64,000 bases of DNA from JAKVAV01 sp047632755 (GCA_047632755.1 JBLIDT010000011.1:1-64000), one strand, 5' to 3'. Positions 1-9,352 are shown, counted from the first letter of the stretch. The notes: a model not told the origin generated them from the sequence alone. Program-made: numbers and translations.

Positions 1-1791
1 AAATGCGATATCCCTGCAGCCATTTACTAGATCTACTATCAATTCAGACTCTCCAAAAGACATCCCTCCAAGGTTCTCATATATTTCGAGGTCTTGGTTC
101 TGTCCTACATAGATGAGTAATTCAGGTAAGTCATCATCATTGAGATCTTGTGCAGCGATTGCGGTGGAGAAAAGACAATCATCACAAATTGTAATTGGTG
201 GGCCAAAAACCCCACTTCCCAAATTCGGATATATAGACACTGTTTCATCCCAACCAACTGCTTGCAAGATATCTAGGTCGCCATCGTTATCCAAATCAGA
301 TAGAAAAGGAGAATATGGACCATCTAAACCTTGGTCGATTATAACTTCAGCAAAGTTCAATCCACCACCTTGGTTAAGGTAAATGGCCACAGTACTATCG
401 GTAAAATTTGAAACGACCAAGTCCGTTAAACCATTACCATTAATATCACCAACATCCAATCCAGCGAGACCTTCTTTCAAATCAAGCAGAACCAACTGTT
501 CTCCAACTGAACCATTTACATCATTTCTGTACCAGGTTACTCTTCCAGATGTACGTTCTGTAGTGATCAAGTCCACTAATCCGTCACCATCTATATCGCC
601 GGACACAAGGTCATTCACTCCCGGCGCGGGATTATTGAGAAGGACTTGGTGTTCAAAGGGGTTTTCCACCGCTGAAACCAAGACAGGCTTTTGTCGAAAC
701 CAAGCCAATTTATTGTCGTTTTGTGAAGCTGTAACTAAGTCAGTTTTTCCGTCATTATCGACATCTCCTGCTAAAAAACGTTCAGGATTTGCTGTACCTC
801 CTGTTTCTGGGATGAATAATTCAGTAAATGCTCCAGAGCCATCTCCCAGGAAAATAGTGGGAGCACTAACATTCGATGCACCAACACAAAGATCGGCATG
901 GCTATCACTATTAAAGTCTCCTACCGCCAAATTGGTAGCTCCGTCAACATTGGTCGATATAACTGTTCTCGGGCTAAAGTTTCCAGAACCCATATTAAAG
1001 AAAATGGAAAGATCATCCGTACCAGAACCTACAGAGGCAATGTCCAAATGTCCGTTCTCGTCATAATCCTCCAGAGCCAATTTGTAAGTCCCAATTTGAT
1101 CTGTCCCCAGGCTAACCTGAGGGCCGAAAACAAGTCCTCCGAGGTTTTCGTGCCAAGTAACATCACAACCATTTAGACAAGCCACTGCTATATCATTGAG
1201 GCCATCGCCCGAAAAATCTCCAATAAGTGCATCTATCGGATCAATGGATGCTGTGGTTACTGTAATGGCCGATCCATAATTTCCGTTTCCATCATTTGCG
1301 AAAACCAAAACATCTTCGACATCGAGACGGGTTATGACCATTTCCAAACCTGCAGTGGCATCGAGCTGACTCAGTGTTATACTTCTGATGTCGCCCACGG
1401 CAGAAGCTATGATCGACGGATTGGCAAAGAAGCCTAAACCATCATTGGCATACCACACGAGGGTTTCTTGAACTACGGTAGCAAAATCTTGATCCCCATC
1501 CATATCGACATCACCCACGGCGAATGTGCTCGCGCCAAATTGACTAAAAGGAATATTCCCTGATCTAAGCTGGAAATCACCATTCTGGTTGATCCATGTT
1601 TCTATGCCTGAATCATTGAACCCAACACCTCCCGCAAGGGCATCGAGATCGCCATCTCCATCAACATCAATAAGTACAGCTCCTTTTAATTCAAAGGGTG
1701 TGGAACTCAAGAATTGAGGCGGAGAAAAGGACTGAGCAAGGATGTTTGAAACGAACAGTATCGATGCAATAAAAGAGAAGGAGCTTTTCAC
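1..1791 (-). CDS. VCBS/FG-GAP repeat secreted protein, C-terminus cut by window edge
   Basis: The minus frame stays open from a GTG at 1791 to base 1 (597 codons) and runs off the window. The N-terminus reads as a signal peptide (basic start, hydrophobic run, cleavage after a Leu-Ala-Gln end) and is followed at once by calcium-binding-type repeats of the form D-x-D-G-D-x-D, recurring roughly every 50-60 residues. These FG-GAP/VCBS blades form beta-propellers in secreted or surface-attached proteins, and in Bacteroidota they are often exported by the type IX system. The C-terminal sorting domain, if there is one, lies outside the window. The GTG is the only plausible start next to the signal peptide, and a TAACTTTC box sits upstream of it. 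Substrate or ligand is unknown. Confidence 0.85.
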   Translation of the reverse strand, partial: MKSSFSFIASILFVSNILAQSFSPPQFLSSTPFELKGAVLIDVDGDGDLDALAGGVGFNDSGIETWINQNGDFQLRSGNIPFSQFGASTFAVGDVDMDGDQDFATVVQETLVWYANDGLGFFANPSIIASAVGDIRSITLSQLDATAGLEMVITRLDVEDVLVFANDGNGNYGSAITVTTASIDPIDALIGDFSGDGLNDIAVACLNGCDVTWHENLGGLVFGPQVSLGTDQIGTYKLALEDYDENGHLDIASVGSGTDDLSIFFNMGSGNFSPRTVISTNVDGATNLAVGDFNSDSHADLCVGASNVSAPTIFLGDGSGAFTELFIPETGGTANPERFLAGDVDNDGKTDLVTASQNDNKLAWFRQKPVLVSAVENPFEHQVLLNNPAPGVNDLVSGDIDGDGLVDLITTERTSGRVTWYRNDVNGSVGEQLVLLDLKEGLAGLDVGDINGNGLTDLVVSNFTDSTVAIYLNQGGGLNFAEVIIDQGLDGPYSPFLSDLDNDGDLDILQAVGWDETVSIYPNLGSGVFGPPITICDDCLFSTAIAAQDLNDDDLPELLIYVGQNQDLEIYENLGGMSFGESELIVDLVNGCRDIAF

Positions 1792-1970
1792 GATAGGTTG
1801 GTTTGATTGGTCAAAGACCGAAAGTTAATTCTTTTTCAGCTTTTTCGCACAAGTAGTTCTATGTGATGCGCTTGCACACCATCTCCTCCTACGTTTGTAA
1901 TTCGGTCATTTCTTAAAAAAGGATCATACTGAATATCATGTGAAACCCCTTGTTTAATTACTGAAGATCA

Positions 1971-2000
1971 TTGGAATAACTAATTAAATTCCTAACTTTA
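1971..2000 (+). promoter_or_regulatory. Bacteroidota-type promoter (TTG / TAnnTTTA)
   Basis: TTG at 1971-1973 is followed after 19 nt by TAACTTTA at 1993-2000, matching the -33/-7 pattern of Bacteroidota housekeeping promoters. It would give a leader of about 100 nt before the receiver-like gene at 2104; that leader holds a small CGGC-GAAA-GCCG hairpin. The remainder of the 312-nt gap between 1792 and 2103 shows no gene. Confidence 0.5.
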
Positions 2001-2103
2001 TATATGAAGTTTTTTCCGTGAAGTTGGACGCTTGAACACTCGGTTCAGAGATGTTACCCGGCGAAAGCCGTGCCTGATTATTCACATACAAACTATTGCT
2101 ACC

Positions 2104-2526
2104 ATGTTCAACTCCTTGCCAATGGTCTTGATAGCAGACCGAGACTCTTTCTCTAATGCTACGCTGTCTCACGAGTTAAGAAAACTAGGTTTGGCTGGAA
2201 GTGTTATTTGCACGACAACAGCATCCAATGCTCTAGCCTATTTACATAAACAGCAAATTTGTAGCTATCCATTTCCTGACTTCATCATTTACAATCCAAG
2301 TAATTTGGATGTCGATGCGACTGAATTCATTAATTCTTTCAAACTAGCATTTACTAATCAATACAAGAGCAAGTTCATATTGATCAGAGAAAAGAATCAT
2401 GAAGCCAATCACAGCTTATATCGAGATGAAGTTTTGGTGGTTGGAGGCATTTGTAAACCAGTCTCCACAGAACAGCTGCTTCGCATGTTTAAGAGCAAAG
2501 TCAAAAATCAAGTTCACATAAAATAG
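2104..2526 (+). CDS. stand-alone receiver-like protein lacking the phospho-acceptor Asp
   Basis: This 140-residue protein follows the alternating beta/alpha pattern of CheY-like receiver domains and has no output domain. The acidic pair is present (D12, D14) and the conserved Lys near the end is present (K118, in C-K-P). The position expected to hold the phosphorylated Asp is Asn (N64 in I-Y-N-P), so ordinary phosphorylation is unlikely. The ATG at 2104 was chosen over an upstream in-frame TTG at 2032, because the receiver fold begins directly after it. It is monocistronic, upstream of tRNA-Pro. It could be a phosphorylation-independent pseudo-receiver that binds a partner protein; the partner is unknown. 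Confidence 0.65.
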   Translation: MFNSLPMVLIADRDSFSNATLSHELRKLGLAGSVICTTTASNALAYLHKQQICSYPFPDFIIYNPSNLDVDATEFINSFKLAFTNQYKSKFILIREKNHEANHSLYRDEVLVVGGICKPVSTEQLLRMFKSKVKNQVHIK

Positions 2527-2590
2527 GACAAGCTGGATATTATTAAATCCAAAAGATTATTTTCGCCCTCCCGAAAGGGAAGTAGAGTTA

Positions 2591-2665
2591 CGGGGTGTAG
2601 CTTAGTCCGGTTAAAGTGCTGGTCTGGGGGACCAGAGATCGGAGGTTCGAATCCTCTTACCCCGA
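2591..2665 (+). tRNA. tRNA-Pro (anticodon GGG)
   Basis: A full cloverleaf can be drawn. The acceptor stem pairs CGGGGTG with TACCCCG, the anticodon stem is CTGGT/ACCAG around the loop CTGGGGG, and the T arm is GGAGG-TTCGAAT-CCTCT. The loop places GGG at positions 34-36, and C1-G72 is typical of bacterial tRNA-Pro. The CCA end is not encoded. Confidence 0.96.
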
Positions 2666-2675
2666 CAAACTTTTG

Positions 2676-2710
2676 AAATCCCCATTTGATAATATCGAAT
2701 GGGGATTTTT
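2676..2710 (+). terminator. intrinsic terminator after tRNA-Pro
   Basis: An 11-bp perfect stem (AAATCCCCATT at 2676-2686 with AATGGGGATTT at 2698-2708) closes an 11-nt loop and is followed by T residues. It starts 11 nt after the tRNA. Confidence 0.85.
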
Positions 2711-3060
2711 GCATTTTGCGAGCCCTCAAGCTTGCTTGAAAGTGTTCTCAAAATGCAAAAATCAGCTCGGTGACGAAGGAGCTGAACAGGGTTTCAAAAG
2801 CTTATCGTTCCTCCACCAAAGGATCACCTAGCCGACGCAGGAGGCGAAGGTGAATCCTTCTCGAGAAAATTTGAGTCAAAATGCAAATGCCGAAGCTTGC
2901 TTCGAAATATTTTCAGCTGGTGCCATTGAGCGCAGTGACGAACCGCGATCATGCAAAACCATTCTTCAGCAAGCCGAAAGGGGCATACCCATCGGTGCGT
3001 TTCAAAGCCAATTACCAGATGTAGCAAAAGGCAATTTTCAGACCAGGCGACGCAATTATC
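2706..3060. repeat. hairpin-rich noncoding repeat region
   Basis: The gap of about 420 nt between the tRNA terminator and the TonB receptor holds no convincing gene but several inverted repeats. TTTTTGCATTTTG at 2706-2718 pairs perfectly with 2749-2761, enclosing TCAAGC-TT-GCTTGA (2726-2739). A second copy of the core, CGAAGC-TT-GCTTCG, lies at 2891-2904, again near a CAAAATGCAAA string. TCAGCTC/GAGCTGA flanks a GTGACGAA motif near 2762-2785, and GTGACGAA recurs near 2935. GGATCACCT pairs with AGGTGAATCC (2821-2857, one bulge). The pattern resembles REP/BIME-like intergenic elements. Short ORFs on both strands here are not supported. Confidence 0.6.
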
Positions 3061-3129
3061 ATACAAGGCTCATGCTGAAGAATCAGGATCGCAGACAACT
3101 TTTCGCGACCTTAGCAGTTATTTGTCTAC

Positions 3130-5526
3130 TTGAGACCGATCGCACTTTTATTCGTATTTTCTATTGTTCTCCTCGGCTTGAAAGCTCAGGAATCTGCGTC
3201 GATTTACGGCTTGGTTAGCGATAGCCTTTCGGGTGTTTCACTGCCTGGTGCTACCGTTTACATTCCGAGTGCCAGCAAAGGCATAGCCGCCGACCTCGAA
3301 GGACGGTTTGATATTTCACTAAAGCCAGGCACCTACGAGGTACGCTTCTCTTACGCAGGCTACAATCCTACCATTTTAACAGTGTCATTGGAAGAAGGTG
3401 AAAGCAAGGCATTAGATATTGGCTTAAGCAACATCACTCTGCAACAAGTGGAGATCAAGGCTTATATTTCTGATTACACCTCGGGAACGGCAATGGGCCG
3501 AACTCGACTCGATATGGAAACCATCAAGCTCTTGCCTGCCTTTTTGGGTGAAGTAGATTTACTCAAAACGATTCAATTGCTCCCTGGAGTTCAGGCAGCA
3601 GGAGAGGGTAGTTCAGGATTTTATGTAAGAGGTGGAGGTCCTGACCAGAACCTCATCCTCTTCGATGATGCTGTGGTCTACAACGCCTCTCATTTACTTG
3701 GTTTTTTTTCCGTTTTTAATTCGGACGCTATCGAAGAGGTAGAGCTTTATAAAGGAGGAATGCCCGCCGAATATGGGGAGAGATTGGCATCGGTAATCAA
3801 CATATCGCAAAGGAAAGGAAGCACTGAAAAATTTCAAGGGAGAGGCGGACTCGGAGTTATCTCAAGCCGCCTTACTCTCGAAGGGCCATTGATCAAGAAT
3901 AAAGCCTCCTTCATTTTTTCAGGCCGAAGAACTTATATCGATGCCTTGATCACTCCATTCGTCAGCGAGGAATCGGATTTTGGCGGAAGCCAATATTTCT
4001 TTTACGACCTGAACGGAAGACTTGACTGGGATTTGGGAAAAGGGAGCTCCGTTTATCTCAGTGGGTATTTTGGTGATGATGCTTTCGATTTTAACAGCCC
4101 TCAAACTGAATTCAAAACCAATGTGACTTGGGGAAACCGAATTGTGTCCGCTGGATATCAGAAGATAATCAATGATGATGTTCTACTCAAAGTAAACGGT
4201 TCATTCACCAAATACAATTTTGGTTTTACGGGAAGTCAAGACGAGTTTTTACTCCAAGTAAATAGTCAAATAACAGACTATAGATTGAAGCCACAACTTT
4301 CGTTCAAACTTGGAAATCACCATATCAAAACGGGATTCTCTTATGTCTTTCACGATATCAGCCCCAACAATTCGTCGGCAGAACAAGGCGAAACCATTTT
4401 TGACCTTGGGGAGCAGCAACAGTTTTACAGTCATGAGGGAGCGCTATATATCTCGGACGAGTTTGACCTAACGGATGTTTGGAAAGTTGAAGCGGGACTG
4501 CGCGTTTCTGCATTTGCCCACACGGGTCCATTCACGAGATATATCCTTGATGAAAATGGCTCCAAACAAGACACCATTAGCTATGGATCGGGAGAGACCA
4601 TAGCAGACTACATTGGCTGGGAACCACGATTTAGCTCGAGCTACCGCCTTTCTGAGAAGGCATCGGTAAAAGCTTCATTCACTCAAAACTACCAGTATAT
4701 ACACTTGGCCAACCTCTCTCCTCTAGCGTTGCCTACCGACGTTTGGTTGCCGAGTACGGAGCTAGTTCAACCCCAACTTGGAAGGCAATATGCGGTTGGT
4801 TATTTCCGACTTTTTGACGGTGGTAACATTGAGGCTTCGGTGGAAGCCTATTACAAGGAAATGGAAAACCTCATTGAGTACAAAGAGAATACCCAGCCCA
4901 GTGATGGAGTGGATAACAACGAGGATAATCTGCTAACCTTCGGTAGAGGAGAGTCATACGGAATCGAGTTTTTCGTCAAGAAAAACTTCGGTAAAACAAC
5001 AGGTTGGATTGGGTATACTTTATCGCGCACCGAGCGGCAATTTGATGCCATAAATAGAGGACAGTGGTTTCCTGCGACTTTTGATCGCACTCATGATATT
5101 TCTGTGGTGGCGGCTCATCAGCTTACGGATAAATGGACCGTTTCAGGCACTTTTGTATTCGGCACTGGCCGAGCTATTACGCTACCCGTAAGTGGTTACT
5201 TTATTGAAAACACACTTGTATACAACTACTCTGACCGAAATAGTTTTAGAATGCGAGACTACCATCGGATGGATCTTTCGGCGACATATTCAACAAGTCA
5301 AACCAAGACAATCACCGATAAAGTGACGGGAGAAATAATTGGAAAACGAAAGCGTATTCAATCGCAATGGGTATTTTCGATCTACAATGTTTACAACCGT
5401 TTGAACCCTTATTTCTACTATTTTGATAATCAAGGGGAAGCCGCCAATGGCACCTTTCAAGTTCAGGCAAAACAAGTCTCCCTTTTCCCCATCCTACCTG
5501 CTGTCACATGGAATTTTCAATTTTGA
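3130..5526 (+). CDS. TonB-dependent outer-membrane receptor with carboxypeptidase-like N-domain
   Basis: The 798-residue protein has a signal peptide (1-19), a carboxypeptidase-regulatory-like beta-sandwich (about 23-105), a TonB plug (about 125-230, with the Y-V-R-G-G-G-P-D-Q-N motif) and a 22-strand-type beta-barrel ending in Phe. It would import a bound ligand using energy from TonB/ExbBD; the ligand cannot be told. The start is TTG at 3130: an in-frame TAG at 3112 excludes any upstream start and no ATG precedes the signal peptide. The gene overlaps the DUF4249 lipoprotein gene by 19 nt, and this receptor plus DUF4249 pairing is common in Bacteroidota, so the two probably form one uptake complex. 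Confidence 0.92.
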   Translation: MRPIALLFVFSIVLLGLKAQESASIYGLVSDSLSGVSLPGATVYIPSASKGIAADLEGRFDISLKPGTYEVRFSYAGYNPTILTVSLEEGESKALDIGLSNITLQQVEIKAYISDYTSGTAMGRTRLDMETIKLLPAFLGEVDLLKTIQLLPGVQAAGEGSSGFYVRGGGPDQNLILFDDAVVYNASHLLGFFSVFNSDAIEEVELYKGGMPAEYGERLASVINISQRKGSTEKFQGRGGLGVISSRLTLEGPLIKNKASFIFSGRRTYIDALITPFVSEESDFGGSQYFFYDLNGRLDWDLGKGSSVYLSGYFGDDAFDFNSPQTEFKTNVTWGNRIVSAGYQKIINDDVLLKVNGSFTKYNFGFTGSQDEFLLQVNSQITDYRLKPQLSFKLGNHHIKTGFSYVFHDISPNNSSAEQGETIFDLGEQQQFYSHEGALYISDEFDLTDVWKVEAGLRVSAFAHTGPFTRYILDENGSKQDTISYGSGETIADYIGWEPRFSSSYRLSEKASVKASFTQNYQYIHLANLSPLALPTDVWLPSTELVQPQLGRQYAVGYFRLFDGGNIEASVEAYYKEMENLIEYKENTQPSDGVDNNEDNLLTFGRGESYGIEFFVKKNFGKTTGWIGYTLSRTERQFDAINRGQWFPATFDRTHDISVVAAHQLTDKWTVSGTFVFGTGRAITLPVSGYFIENTLVYNYSDRNSFRMRDYHRMDLSATYSTSQTKTITDKVTGEIIGKRKRIQSQWVFSIYNVYNRLNPYFYYFDNQGEAANGTFQVQAKQVSLFPILPAVTWNFQF

Positions 5527-6458
5527 AAAGGTTTTGGCACATAGCGATATGGGGGTTCCTATTGGTTTCTTGCGAAAAAGACATTGCTATTGATATTCCC
5601 GATACGGAACCACAAATTGTAATTGAAGGCTCCATCGAAAATGGAGGGCCTCCAATCGTTCTTGTCTCAAAGACCAGGGGCTTTTTTGAACCAACAACAC
5701 CTGCCGACATCGCCAACTCATATATCGCTGATGCTACTGTTTTTGTAAATAACCTTGAGCTTACCGCGGTATGCGCGGCCGATATTCCTGAAGAACTCTT
5801 ATCCGAATTTGCTGAACTAATTGGAATACCGCCTGATGATTTGGATGACCTTCCTCTGTGCGGTTACATCGGTTTTGATATACTAGGAGATTTCAACACC
5901 TCTTACGACCTGCGCGTAGAGGTAGACGATCAGGTTCTTACTGCAAGAACTCACATTCCCAACCCAGTTGTCCCTGATTCATCCTATTTCAGACTTTGGG
6001 CAAATAGCCCGCAATATGGCTACGTATTTACTCGATTCGTTGACCCTGACACTCTCAACAATGCCTATCGGGTTTTCACGAAAAGGATTGGGCCAAATAA
6101 CAATGATAATCCAGTCGACGAGGTTTACTATGCGCCTCTTGGATCGACGTTCCTAGATGAATTTTTTAACGGAACTTCAATTGAAGTGGGATTTCAGCGA
6201 GGACAACCATTCAACTCTTCTCGCCCCGTAGACATAGGAGATGAGGATGGATTCTTTGAACTTGGAGATCGTTTTGTTTTCAAGTTTTGCTCCTTCTCAG
6301 AACCCAGTTATCAATTCTATCGAACTTTTGAACAGCAGTTGGGAACAAATGGTAGCCCTTTTGCGGCTCCGAACAATGTCATAACAAATATAGAAGGTGG
6401 GCTAGGCATCTGGGCTGGCTCTGCCTGTGTTTACGATACTATATTTGCTACTCCATAG
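5508..6458 (+). CDS. DUF4249 family lipoprotein, partner of the TonB receptor
   Basis: The 316-residue protein begins with a lipoprotein signal ending in L-L-V-S-C (C22 lipidated), followed by E-K-D. The opening block (I-D-I-P-D-T-E-P-Q-I-V-I-E-G) and the S-Y-D-L-R-V pattern near residue 125 are typical of DUF4249, a family of predicted outer-membrane lipoproteins with an immunoglobulin-like first half. Biochemical function is not established. It overlaps the end of the TonB receptor gene, so translation is probably coupled, and by analogy with SusD-type partners it may cap the receptor or capture substrate. No promoter of its own was seen. Confidence 0.85.
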   Translation: MEFSILKRFWHIAIWGFLLVSCEKDIAIDIPDTEPQIVIEGSIENGGPPIVLVSKTRGFFEPTTPADIANSYIADATVFVNNLELTAVCAADIPEELLSEFAELIGIPPDDLDDLPLCGYIGFDILGDFNTSYDLRVEVDDQVLTARTHIPNPVVPDSSYFRLWANSPQYGYVFTRFVDPDTLNNAYRVFTKRIGPNNNDNPVDEVYYAPLGSTFLDEFFNGTSIEVGFQRGQPFNSSRPVDIGDEDGFFELGDRFVFKFCSFSEPSYQFYRTFEQQLGTNGSPFAAPNNVITNIEGGLGIWAGSACVYDTIFATP

Positions 6459-6523
6459 GGTTTTCCAAAACTGATATAAACTTTGGTGATATATATTTTT
6501 CTTCACATAGAAAGGATAGTTCG

Positions 6524-6531
6524 TAAATTTG
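6524..6531 (+). promoter_or_regulatory. -7 box TAAATTTG upstream of trxB
   Basis: TAAATTTG is an exact TAnnTTTG match ending 23 nt before the trxB ATG. The -33 region is T-rich but lacks a clear TTG. Confidence 0.5.
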
Positions 6532-6554
6532 CATTCTGAAAAAAACACTCGACA

Positions 6555-7499
6555 ATGAGTCAAGATACTGAACATGTAAAATGCCTGATAATTGGATCAG
6601 GCCCTGCGGGCTATACCGCAGCAATCTACGCAGCGCGAGCTGATATGAATCCCGTAATGTACCAAGGGCTGCAACCGGGAGGTCAACTTACCATCACCAC
6701 TGAAGTGGAGAACTATCCGGGATACCCCGACGGAACTCAAGGACCTGAGATGATGGAAGATTTTAGAAAACAAGCCATAAGGTTTGGAACGGATGTGCGA
6801 TTTGGCTTAGCCACAGCGGTCGAGTTCAATGGCACTAAGCATGCGGTAACTATAGATGGCAACAAAGAAATTACGGCTGACTCTATTATTATTTCTACAG
6901 GTGCTTCTGCCAAATGGCTGGGTATCGAAAGTGAGAAAAGACTAAACGGCTTTGGAGTAAGTGCCTGTGCCGTTTGTGACGGTTTCTTTTACAAAGGTCA
7001 AGATGTCGCTATTGTAGGTGGTGGAGATACCGCTTGTGAAGAAGCCAGTTATTTGGCAAAGCTTTGCAAGAAAGTAACCATGTTGGTAAGGAGGGATGAG
7101 CTACGTGCCTCAAAGGCAATGCAGCATAGAGTCATGAACACAGAAAACATTGAAATTCTGTGGAACACTGAAACTGATGAGATTCTAGGAGAATCTGGTG
7201 TAGATGGAGTTCGGGTGAGGGACAGAGTTTCCAACGAAACAAAAGAAATCAAGATCACGGGATTCTTCGTTGCCATTGGCCACACACCGAATACTGGTAT
7301 ATTCAAAGGACAATTGGATATGGACGAAACAGGCTACCTTAAGGTAACGCCTGGATCTACTAAGACCAATATTAAAGGAGTATTTGCATCAGGAGATGCC
7401 GCTGATAAAATATACAGACAAGCAGTTACCGCTGCAGGAACTGGTTGTATGGCAGCCCTTGACGCCGAAAGATATTTAGCTGACGCAGGTATTCATTAA
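6555..7499 (+). CDS. trxB: thioredoxin-disulfide reductase
   Basis: This FAD enzyme reduces thioredoxin with NADPH in the cytoplasm. The 314-residue length is normal for the low-molecular-weight class. The FAD-binding motif G-S-G-P-A-G is at 14-19, the redox-active C-A-V-C is at 138-141 followed by D-G, the NADPH-binding G-G-G-D-T-A is at 155-160, and the C-terminal G-D-A-A-D FAD motif is present. It is monocistronic, between its own promoter box and a bidirectional terminator. Confidence 0.97.
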   Translation: MSQDTEHVKCLIIGSGPAGYTAAIYAARADMNPVMYQGLQPGGQLTITTEVENYPGYPDGTQGPEMMEDFRKQAIRFGTDVRFGLATAVEFNGTKHAVTIDGNKEITADSIIISTGASAKWLGIESEKRLNGFGVSACAVCDGFFYKGQDVAIVGGGDTACEEASYLAKLCKKVTMLVRRDELRASKAMQHRVMNTENIEILWNTETDEILGESGVDGVRVRDRVSNETKEIKITGFFVAIGHTPNTGIFKGQLDMDETGYLKVTPGSTKTNIKGVFASGDAADKIYRQAVTAAGTGCMAALDAERYLADAGIH

Positions 7500-7522
7500 G
7501 GCACTTAAATCTTAAAAAAACA

Positions 7523-7552
7523 AAAGCCTCCCCATAGCAAGGGAGGCTTTCT
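7523..7552. terminator. bidirectional terminator between trxB and the convergent fusion gene
   Basis: AAAGCCTCCC (7523-7532) and GGGAGGCTTT (7541-7550) form a perfect 10-bp stem with an 8-nt loop. Reading minus, the stem is followed by a long T run; reading plus, it is followed by T-rich sequence. Confidence 0.85.
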
Positions 7553-7620
7553 TATTCATAGCCTTAAAATCTTAATTCTTCATCAATTACAATACGCTTG
7601 GCTGCTCAAATAGTTGCCAG

Positions 7621-9132
7621 CTAAGTTTGAAATTTTATTCTCAAAATGCACGGCTTCAATCTCTGCACTCTTTGAGCTGTACTATCGTAATACAGTTTGT
7701 TTCTCGTTGGTAAATTGACATCATGCGTTGTAGCGAACTCCAGAAAATCGTTCAGTGCTTCGATTCCTTGAGAAAGCTTGCCTTCACTTGATTCAATGAT
7801 GATGCCTTTCAATTCTCCGTTCTTCGAAAACAATGGTGCTCCAGGATACAAAGCGTATCCGCCTAACCACATAGTCTCTAGATCAGAAAATTGTGTGGTC
7901 GCCTCTCCAAACAATAGTTTACCATCTGAATAGCCCAAAGAAATCATCTCGTCTCCCACTTCAGAGGCAGTTTGTGAAAATCTAAAGGGGACGGACGTTC
8001 GCAAAACCGAATCAACCAGAAGAAGTGCTAAACCAGTTTTTTCATCAATTGCTATTACCTCGGCAGTACTTGTGTGCAAAAGGTCATTGCATGCGCTAAT
8101 ATTATCTCCCTTTGACAAATGCTCGGCAGAGGTTAAAGCAAAACCATCTTCGTTAATGATAAATGCACTTTTTTCTCTCCATTCAAGAACGGGAGTAAAC
8201 TCGATCGTGTCTACTGTAAATGTATCCACGGCAGCCACTGGATCCGTCACATCTTGATTAGTTGCCATATTGTAGAGACCAAGAGAGGTGAGTCCTGAGA
8301 CTACAACCGCGATAATTGCAGCAAATGATATTAGCTGTAATGGTTTCATTTTAATCTTTTTTGGATTGTCCTCCATCTTCTTTAAGTTACTCGCATCATC
8401 TGGAAGCAAGCGGTCCCTATATTCTCTTAAGATGGTTGTTCGCTCCTTTGAACTAACGTGATTTTTTACCGTTGCTACAACTCTGGAAGTCATTGCAAGA
8501 CAAACCTCCATTTCTTCTCCTACTGGCTTCGCTTGTTTGTCTGGAGCTATCACGTAATTCAGACATTTTGCGAAATCTTCATTCTCTATCTTAAAAGTTT
8601 TGTTCTCGGTAAGCTCTACCAATTTCCTCAAGCATCCTGACAGCCGATTCATCGCTCTTTCTTCTGCGCTAAAACCGAGCCTAGGTCCAACTTCTTCAAA
8701 AGGCTTGCCCATCCCGATTAACTCAATCATCATCGTTCTGCAGGGCTCGCCAATCAGAGCAAGTTTTGAAGCAGCCCTCTCGCTGCGTTCATTCATCAAA
8801 TCTATCTCGTGGAACGCATGGTCGAGATCGTAATATTCTCTTCGATGCTGCACAAAGTTCAAATCAACGTTGCGCTTCTCCAATTTTTTAAGCCAGATGA
8901 TTCGCGCGAATGAATAAATCAATCCTGAAGATTTTTCTAGATAGGACTTTCCTTTGAGCTCGATGGAGCGGGTATAATAGTAGAATGCCTCGATATAAAT
9001 ATCTCGAGCTTCCGAAAAGGAACCCTTGTTTTCGGTTATAAAACGAAGAACAGGCAAATAGGAAGACTTGAACTGATCTTCTAATGTTTTCCAATCTTCA
9101 TTGGTAAAAGTGTACCATTTCTCTACGCTCAT
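7621..9132 (-). CDS. ECF-sigma-like / single-TM / HtrA-like pseudo-protease fusion
   Basis: The 503-residue protein has three parts. Residues 1-180 resemble an ECF sigma factor: a region 2-like segment (S-E-A-R-D-I-Y-I-E-A-F at 40-50, then a Y-S-F-A-R-I-I-W helix at 73-80) and a region 4-like helix-turn-helix (about 123-173). A basic linker and one membrane segment (264-290) follow. Residues 318-470 align with the trypsin fold of HtrA: I-I-N-E-D-G-F-A-L-T-S-A-E-H-L holds the catalytic His (H338), but the Asp position in K-T-G-L-A-L is Gly (G367) and the G-N-S-G-G-P-L site reads L-Y-P-G-A-P-L (P430 for Ser). The protease half is therefore probably inactive and may act as a sensor. It could be a membrane-tethered transcription regulator with a periplasmic sensing domain; this is inference. 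Confidence 0.7.
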   Translation of the reverse strand: MSVEKWYTFTNEDWKTLEDQFKSSYLPVLRFITENKGSFSEARDIYIEAFYYYTRSIELKGKSYLEKSSGLIYSFARIIWLKKLEKRNVDLNFVQHRREYYDLDHAFHEIDLMNERSERAASKLALIGEPCRTMMIELIGMGKPFEEVGPRLGFSAEERAMNRLSGCLRKLVELTENKTFKIENEDFAKCLNYVIAPDKQAKPVGEEMEVCLAMTSRVVATVKNHVSSKERTTILREYRDRLLPDDASNLKKMEDNPKKIKMKPLQLISFAAIIAVVVSGLTSLGLYNMATNQDVTDPVAAVDTFTVDTIEFTPVLEWREKSAFIINEDGFALTSAEHLSKGDNISACNDLLHTSTAEVIAIDEKTGLALLLVDSVLRTSVPFRFSQTASEVGDEMISLGYSDGKLLFGEATTQFSDLETMWLGGYALYPGAPLFSKNGELKGIIIESSEGKLSQGIEALNDFLEFATTHDVNLPTRNKLYYDSTAQRVQRLKPCILRIKFQT

Positions 9133-9352
9133 AGGGAGAAGCCAAATTTCTCAGATCCAGACTAATGTCACACGCGTATACGCATCAAAGGCAGTTAGGT
9201 TTCAGGTGCGCACTTCGAGAGAGATTAAAGGAACTTTTACAACCGAAGAACGTTACAGGACAAAGTCATCAGACTTTAACTCGAATTAACACTGCAACAG
9301 CAAGCTGAAAGGTTCTGTAAAGCGTTATATTTAGGATTCGAAAGCATTTAAT

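Noticed and set aside
113..1176. Plus-strand ORFs over the first gene
   Set aside because: They lie opposite the continuous VCBS-repeat frame and show no domain of their own.
2824..3218. ORFs on both strands in the hairpin region
   Set aside because: They overlap inverted repeats, have no family features and are explained by repeat composition.
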